Assembly (NCBI RefSeq): GCF_001039355.2
Contig: NW_019775743.1
Span: 161,138-225,137 of the forward strand
From: Lingula anatina
Lineage: Eukaryota > Brachiopoda > Lingulata > Lingulida > Lingulidae
Direction of reading: 5' to 3'
DNA length: 64,000 nucleotides
The position numbers and the translations under genes were made by a program. Position 1 is the stretch's first letter. Each line of letters begins with the position of its first letter. The notes beneath the pieces are model-generated. The model worked only from the letters and a program-made list of their open reading frames with translations, was not told the DNA's origin and searched no databases. Of this stretch, positions 57,880-64,000 are shown in pieces.

Positions 57880-58560
57880 GTTATATATATACAACTGATA
57901 TGCTAATATTATGCACCGGCATTGCATGCAAAAGTATATCAAGACCATAAATATTTAAAGCTTGCGTTTCTTTCTTTGGCTTGTATACCTAGACGTAATG
58001 GCAAGATCGTCTGCAGCGTGATGCATCCCTCCAATTGGTCAACCAGCATACACTATCTATATTTTATTCTGCTCTAGAAAAATAGAAATCACTTGCAATT
58101 GTTTGACTCCTCCTCTGCTTGTTAAAATCTAAACGCCACCTGGCTGTCACTTTAAGTTTATTATATTTTGTTATACGCCCTTTGAGACTGAGAGGAAACT
58201 CTGAATTCTACATGTCGTCCCCCCTTAGTATGAGGAAGAACAACTCTTCATTTTGGCGGGAAAAGTGACATAAAAAGATTTTCCTGGGGTAACCAACGAT
58301 GTTCTCATATTAACCGATGGTAAATGAATCCGTTTTGACATTCAAAGTTAGTTGATTGTTTTTGAAAATGTCCTTTTTGTAGAAGTCTCTTAAGACGTCA
58401 TTATCGAGGGTAGCCTTGTATGTCGGTCCACGTGGTCTGATGGCTAGCATAGATTTCAGAATAAATGCGATAGCCGACGTTTTTAATGGAAAAATGGAAT
58501 TTGTTATATTTCTATGTGTTGTTTGCAATGTATTTCATGTGTAATTTTGAATCTCACGTG
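57880..58560 (+). repeat. orphan upstream unit without a sulfotransferase exon
   Basis: Matches the DNA before gene A (42180-43030: gacgtaatggcaag, ggcgggaaaagtgacataaa, accaacgatgttctcat...taaccgatggtaaatga). After about 58560, where A continues to exon 1, the sequence diverges. No exon 1, 2 or 3 lies between here and the unit of gene C. Confidence 0.75.
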
Positions 58561-58904
58561 AATTATCTCTTTAAGTGCCATAAATCTACTGTTTTCCATA
58601 TATTGCGTTATCGGTGAAAAGTGCACAGCGACGACGACGCAGCTGCCGACAGATGCATGTGATGAGTATAAACAGACACACTGTTTCTGTACATACAAAG
58701 CAACATGGGCATAAACTAAAAGGTTTAAGATAATTCGTCCTTTTGTGGGTAACCAGTGATGTTTCAAATAGGTACGATGTGACTGTCACCACGTGCGCGG
58801 GTTAGGATCAGCACGAGCAGAGATATCTGGAATGCGCTGTAGACGTTGGAAGTTTTACTTGCAGACATCAGTACAGAAGAGAATTACAGTGATCAAATTG
58901 AGGT
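58561..58904. other. unassigned spacer
   Basis: Unique relative to the other spacers; contains cagcgacgacgacgcagctg and no gene. Confidence 0.4.
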
Positions 58905-59771
58905 TATTTTATATCTAGACGTAAAGGCAAGTCCGTCTGCAGCATGATGCATCGTTCTAATTAACCAGCGAGCATACATACAGGTACATACATTTTATTC
59001 TGCTCTATAAATGAATAGACGTCACCTAGCGGTCACTTTAAAGCAACATGGAACTCAGAGTAGTGAAAGAACCGCAGATGTTCTTACCTGTACAGGAAAA
59101 ATCTACCAGTTCAGTTTTTGAAAAAAATTGGTTTCTAGCGATTCGTACACAAATGCTTGTTTATGCACCTGGTATCTGGAAATAGTGCTACATTTCCTGC
59201 TACCTAATTTGAGTATATTGTACTTGGTTATACGCCCCCTCAGACTGAGCGGAGATTCTGCATGAATTTTACATGTCATCCCCCCCTTAGTATGAGGGAG
59301 AACGACTCTTATTTGGGCGGTAATCTCTTAAGAGGTTCTATGAAGGTCCACATCGTCCGATGGCAAGCACATATTTCAGAATAATTGCGATAACCGCCGA
59401 TTTGATGGTAAAATGGAATTTATTATATTTCTGTGTGTTGTTTACAATGTATTTAGTATGGAATTTTGAATCTCATTTGAAGTGCTGTACGAACTTTATC
59501 CCTCTAATATCTACGATGTGTATGATGCGTCAGAATGGAATGCCCTCTGAATTCCATTTAATATACAGATATCGGGTCACATAGTTGTACTTTCTGTTCC
59601 ATTAATGAGCTCATTAGTGTTCCACATGGAAAGTGTACATTTGTACATCAATATATCATGAAGTGATGTTACGGTACCTGTATCGTGTGGACTGAAATGA
59701 CCATAGTTAATTTCGTTCTTGGGTGAGTTGAGTTCGATCCACACATTAGAACACAACAACAACTTCCCAAG
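58905..59771 (+). promoter_or_regulatory. upstream unit of sulfotransferase C
   Basis: Close match to the upstream unit of A, including the stretch from cattaatgagctcattagtg to the start codon and the taatatacagatatcgggtc block. The match to A is nearly exact over the last ~250 bp. Confidence 0.6.
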
Positions 59772-60871
59772 ATGAGGTGGTTCTTGCTTCGTCGTGCGAT
59801 ACTGGGTTTTCTTTGTTTTAGTTTTTGCCTTTTTGTCATCTCATTCAGCGTGAGAGGTAAGACCCTCGTCTCTCTTTCCCCCTTTCTCTCAAATATTGTC
59901 TATAGGGACGATTATTCGAGTAAAAATGTCAAGGGGGTAATCTAAACTCTTTTCAATAGCTAAGGCGGAAAATATAACCATAAGACATTTATGGTCTGAA
60001 ATATTCAATTTTATATTTTAATCGACACTTAATAAATTCTAGGGCGTGTTACGCTTGATACTAGACACCTTAAGTTTGAGGAAAAGGTAGATCAGCTCGA
60101 GGCGACTACGATACCTATACAAGATATAATGGCAATGATGGGAAATGGACATAGTGAAAATGACCAGGTAAGAAATCAGTGTAAAAAATACCTATGCACC
60201 AAAGTTGACATGTTTGTACATTGTGACCATTACACAATTAGTAGATTAGTGTGAAAAAGGTCTATTATATGTATTAAAGCTGTGAAATCAAATATCTCAA
60301 GTTCAACTGTAATTGAAAATCTCTCTTGCAAATATTGATAAACAAAAATAAAAGATAAACATGTAAAATAAATTTCGATATTAATACAATGTACAAGCGA
60401 TATCAGTAGAAACGATAACTAAGACAGCAATAAGGGCAAGTGGACACTAAGAATAAAATCGGAGTCCAAGTAACTCCAAACTTGGAGTCCACCAGTGGTG
60501 CCTAAAATAACTCCCAATTGGCGTCAAGTTGACTCTGATGGAGTAACGCCATCCCAGACCCCACAGGAGGGTCACAATTGACTGCATTCACACATCCCTT
60601 CATCCCTTGATTTATCTCTACAAAAGAGTCACCATGACCCCATACTAAGTAATTTTCGACTCCTTGGCCCATTGTAAAACGAAACAGCAACAATAATGCA
60701 AAGCGGGGAGAGAGCAGGCACCGTTTTTCAAAGACCGACTTGTCCCGACGGAGAGTTGAACCCACGTCCTCCTGCTTCGGAGGCGGGCACTCTAACCACT
60801 AGACCATCCGATTGCATATGACATAGGAAAAGCAATAACGAACAGTTTGTAAATCTGGTAATAAACAGCAT

Positions 60872-60952
<81 letters not shown>

Positions 60953-62588
60953 CCAGTCCAAGAGCAACTGAGCTGCCGCTAGGGGGAATTTAGACACACC
61001 GGAAGTTATAATATTTTGAATCGAGTAAAATTCTGAAGATTTACAAGGTGTCAGAAACGGTGGAATATCTGGACTGCTAAGCCACTGAAAGTAATGTTAT
61101 GCATTTTCTCATTAAAAAAAATTAAATTTCGATGGGATGCATTTTGAGTTGATCTAGGTCCGATTTTGTGTAAAAAAATGAGTTTGAAATCGAAATTCTG
61201 TGAAAGCAATTACAAAAGTTCAACTTTACCCCTAATGTTTGTACCCTTAGAGGTCTCGTGCCAACTTGAAATTACACTAAATTGTGGCAAATTTATTAAT
61301 CTTTTTGCCATAGTAACCATATAGGGAATTATTCATTAAGCCAGAAGTGTCTTTATTCAATCCACAGTCGTGTCACACCAAGACATGGCACTCGTAAGAT
61401 CCGTACAGTGGCCTCGTTTGCACTATGTGCATTAAAGGACTATCCAGCCTCGTTTGGTTTTTTTTTGTACGCTGGAACACAATCAATAGCCAGACTTTGA
61501 CATACTGATACTAGGCTGGAGTTGGAAGAAACAGGGAAATGAAAAAAAAGATAGATTTGTTAGGATGCTCGTGTTAATAAATGTTACATATTTTTCTAAG
61601 ATAAATAGGTATTTTTCATGAGGCTAACTTGTAGGGTATATCAATTAATTTTATTAAATGATGAAAAGATAACAACCAAATTAAGCCAAGTATTATATTT
61701 CATTAATTTTTGTTTAAATATTTTTATTTAAATTTGAGATACTTGTATGCCAACTAAAATAAAACATTCAACCCAAGAGCAAATATCAATACACTTACAT
61801 ACAGTAATATGCAACAATATATTTTTATCAAAAGTATTTTTTTTATTTTCATAACATATAGTGATTGGTATAAATACATGAATCAACATGAGTACACATT
61901 CACATTGCAGTTCATAAGATATTTCTTTTAATAGGAAGGTACCTCTTCAATTTAACATATATAATATCAATCAAATTTCCAAAACTAAACCTTTGCTTAT
62001 TAGTCACGTTCTAGTCCATCTTTGTTGCATCTGAAGTGATATATATATATATATATATATATTAACTGTACAGATCTACTGGAACCATTTTCAGTGGTTA
62101 AACTACATTGTAATGATACAATAACAATTAGTATAAGCAACAGCATAGGTCAAAAATATCCTTAATTAATTGCATGCCAGAGGTTGTGTCATGGTGCTCT
62201 ACATGTACATGTATGTTGCAAAGCATTTGGAATTGATGGGTGCTACTGTCATGAGGGTTGCAGGTTCCATTCATGTGGTCTTCATTTAAGCCTAGTAGAA
62301 ATAAAAAATCAATAGCATATAATATTCCAACTATGAAAATATTCTTAATCTAATGATAAAAATAACATACCGGGAAAATTTACACACACATGCACACAAG
62401 AACTGACATAAATACAATAATAGTAATATCTGACAATTAAGTCTTTAAGCCACTGTATTGAACATTCTCAATCAACGACAGTATAAAAAATGGAAGGGTA
62501 AAAAAAATCTTATATGTACCCCCGTATTTAGGTTATTATAGACTACCCCCACCCCCCGCACACACTCGAGAGCGCATACACACCCGGT

Positions 62589-62655
<67 letters not shown>

Positions 62656-63791
62656 GTAGAGAGAGAACTTACATTACTGCATTAAGATTCAGTGTCTTCA
62701 GAATGTACCTGTGGTCAAACCAACTTTAAAAACTACGGTTGATCTAAATTATGTCAAGATAAACATCTCATATTATGGACAAAGTGTGCCAGCGTAAGGA
62801 GCACCAAGATGTCAAATAATGCAAAGCCTCTTATTACTTTCAGCAGAACGGATTGGATGATGACGTCATTCCAGAAGAATGGCTTGAGGAAATACGAAGA
62901 AGAAAAAAACTTGTGTCCGAGGCATGCGAGAAGTACAAATCTGTAAAAATACCTCTGACAAAAGAGTGGATTAAAGAAAACGGCGACCATCTCATCGTAG
63001 AAGACCAGTATAAAATCATATATTGCCGCGTACCTAAATCTGGGAACACAAGTTGGAAGCGCCTTTTGCTAGCACTGTCTGGCATTATAAACGATACTTC
63101 TATGGCTCATGGCAAAAACGGATTTAACCCACGTGATTTGGTTAAAAAATATTTGCATACGTTGGATACACTGACGTTTTCGGAAGCAAAACAAAAACTT
63201 GAGACTCACTTGAAAGTAATGTATTTGAGACATCCTTTGGAAAGATTACTTTCTGCATATCGTAATAAGTTGGAAAACAATCCTTGGACGCATGAGGGTG
63301 TCTCATCGCAAGTGGTTCCCTACGTTATGAGGCACTATCGCGGTGTAGAACCTATTCTTCCCGTCAGTGTGAGCCAAAGCCGTGGACGGATATCTGGTGT
63401 CTTTCCATCTGGAGAGGAGTTCAGTTTTCCAAAAGACGAACCGCCAAGTTGGGTACCAAAGATAACATTTGAAGAATTCCTTCGTTACGTTGGTGACAAC
63501 CCAAACTTTCTTAATGGTCATTGGGCGCCCCCAAACGATTTATGTCACCCATGTGTCATTCAATATGACGTCATAGGGTATTTTGGGACAATAAGCGAGG
63601 ATGCAAACAATATCTTGAAACTGGTACATGCGTACCCAGCATTCAAATTTCCAAATATGTTCCTTAATCCAGAAACAACGTCTAATTTGGTACAAAGATA
63701 TTATTCATCAGTATCAAAATCGACGTTGCAGAAAATTCGTCCAATTTACGCACTTGATGCAGCAATGTCAGCAGCTAATTTACGTATTTAG
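59772..63791 (+). CDS. carbohydrate sulfotransferase C (A/B mosaic)
   Basis: Exons 59772-59856, 60043-60167 and 62844-63791; 385 residues with the same phases as A and B. Exon 1 is the same as that of A in both protein and visible nucleotide sequence; exon 2 resembles A (FEEKVDQLEATT). From early intron 2 onward it follows B, including the 3' half of the intron, KYKSVKIPLTKEWIKENGDH and the 3' flank. The catalytic motifs are intact: VPKSGNTSWKR, RHPLERLLSAYRNK, HWAPPNDLCHPC. The membrane anchor, stem and catalytic domain are as described for A. Intron 2 is 2676 bp and carries a SINE and AT repeats absent from B. Likely an active Golgi sulfotransferase; the acceptor glycan is unknown. Confidence 0.92.
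60445..60813 (-). repeat. tRNA-derived SINE
   Basis: On the minus strand from 60813 the sequence reads ggatggtctagtggttagag (A box tggtctagtgg), then an anticodon-like stem cctcc...ggagg and a B box ggttcaactct. It ends the tRNA-like part near 60747 and continues into a ~300-bp body. The anticodon loop is irregular, so this is not a working tRNA gene. It is absent at the matching place in B. Confidence 0.7.
60870..60950. repeat. (AT)n microsatellite, ~80 bp
   Basis: Uninterrupted AT repeat beside the SINE head. Confidence 0.98.
60951..62589. other. inserted AT-rich part of gene C intron 2
   Basis: No counterpart in intron 2 of B. Contains a short (AT)n at 62039-62061 and a C-rich run near 62544. 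No ORF or terminal repeat was recognised, so what inserted here is open. Confidence 0.5.
62590..62653. repeat. (GT)n(GA)n microsatellite, gene C intron 2
   Basis: Longest of the three homologous compound tracts, about 190 bp upstream of exon 3. Confidence 0.95.
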
Positions 63792-64000
63792 TTAAAGATG
63801 AAGAAGTTTTTTTGCCACAAAAGTCAACCAAATACCACTGCATCCAAATAGTGTAACTGGGAGGAATATCAAAAAACATCACTGAATATTACCTGAAAAA
63901 TGATATTTGAGCAGATTTTCTGCTTGCTTTCTTTGATATAAACGTTTGATATAAACGGGGCAGATATATAGGCTAGATAAATAGGTCAAATTTAAGAAAA
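63792..64000. other. 3' flank of gene C
   Basis: Follows the 3' flank of B closely (ccacaaaagtcaaccaaatacc, gggcagatatataggctag). No AATAAA before the window ends. Confidence 0.6.

Noticed and set aside
60747-60813. Functional tRNA gene
   Set aside because: A and B boxes are present, but the anticodon arm is irregular and the sequence continues into a SINE body.
60728-60997. Minus-strand ORF of 89 codons in intron 2 of gene C
   Set aside because: It translates an AT microsatellite and the tRNA-like head of a SINE (SDGLVVRVPASEAGGRGFNS is a common artefact of such repeats).

Overview
This is eukaryotic genomic DNA from an AT-rich invertebrate. Genes have GT-AG introns, microsatellites are common, and the window is dense in DNA transposons (piggyBac, hAT, PIF/Harbinger, Tc1/mariner, MITEs) with some retroelement and SINE remains. 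Tandem Golgi-type carbohydrate sulfotransferases and this mix of mobile elements suggest a marine invertebrate, possibly a deuterostome such as a hemichordate, echinoderm or amphioxus. That placement is inference; nothing in the window fixes the species. The sequence is a draft assembly: one 393-base gap (15548-15940) and seven isolated single N bases, several lying on the edges of near-identical duplicated blocks.

Region 1-23 kb is a transposon graveyard. It opens inside an apparently intact piggyBac transposase whose right end and TTAA target are visible. It continues through decayed copies of an XPG/PIN-like gene family, LTR-like repeats, and a 2.3-kb hAT element (8556-10868) whose transposase halves face opposite ways. 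A 297-bp tandem array follows, then a duplicated 2-kb block (12661-14712 and 17290-19327) holding a HARBI1-like pseudogene plus an XPG-like pseudogene. Scattered pieces of a second hAT lineage lie around these. Region 23-28 kb has few genes but includes a TTAA-flanked MITE, a 1.66-kb non-autonomous hAT in a TG microsatellite and a non-LTR/SINE tail.

Region 28.4-32.6 kb carries a nine-exon plus-strand gene for an acidic coiled-coil protein of about 389 residues, with no recognised family. Its last exon lies between two inverted copies of one MITE. The 3.5-kb block holding that exon (32291-35780) is repeated at once (35782-40121), with single N bases at both joints and an unmerged contig overlap. 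A misplaced second haplotype is the likeliest cause.

Region 42-64 kb is a tandem array of three plus-strand carbohydrate sulfotransferase genes (A 43335-47348, B 54253-56590, C 59772-63791). All share one three-exon plan: exon 1 gives a type II membrane anchor, exon 2 a short stem, and exon 3 the whole catalytic domain with both PAPS-binding motifs. The predicted proteins are 385 residues and would act in the Golgi lumen on glycans. C is a mosaic: its exons 1-2 match A and its intron 2 and exon 3 match B. A fourth upstream unit without a gene lies between B and C. The spacers and introns hold well-delimited insertions, including a 134-bp Mutator-like MITE with a perfect 9-bp target duplication and an element with a paralogous empty site.
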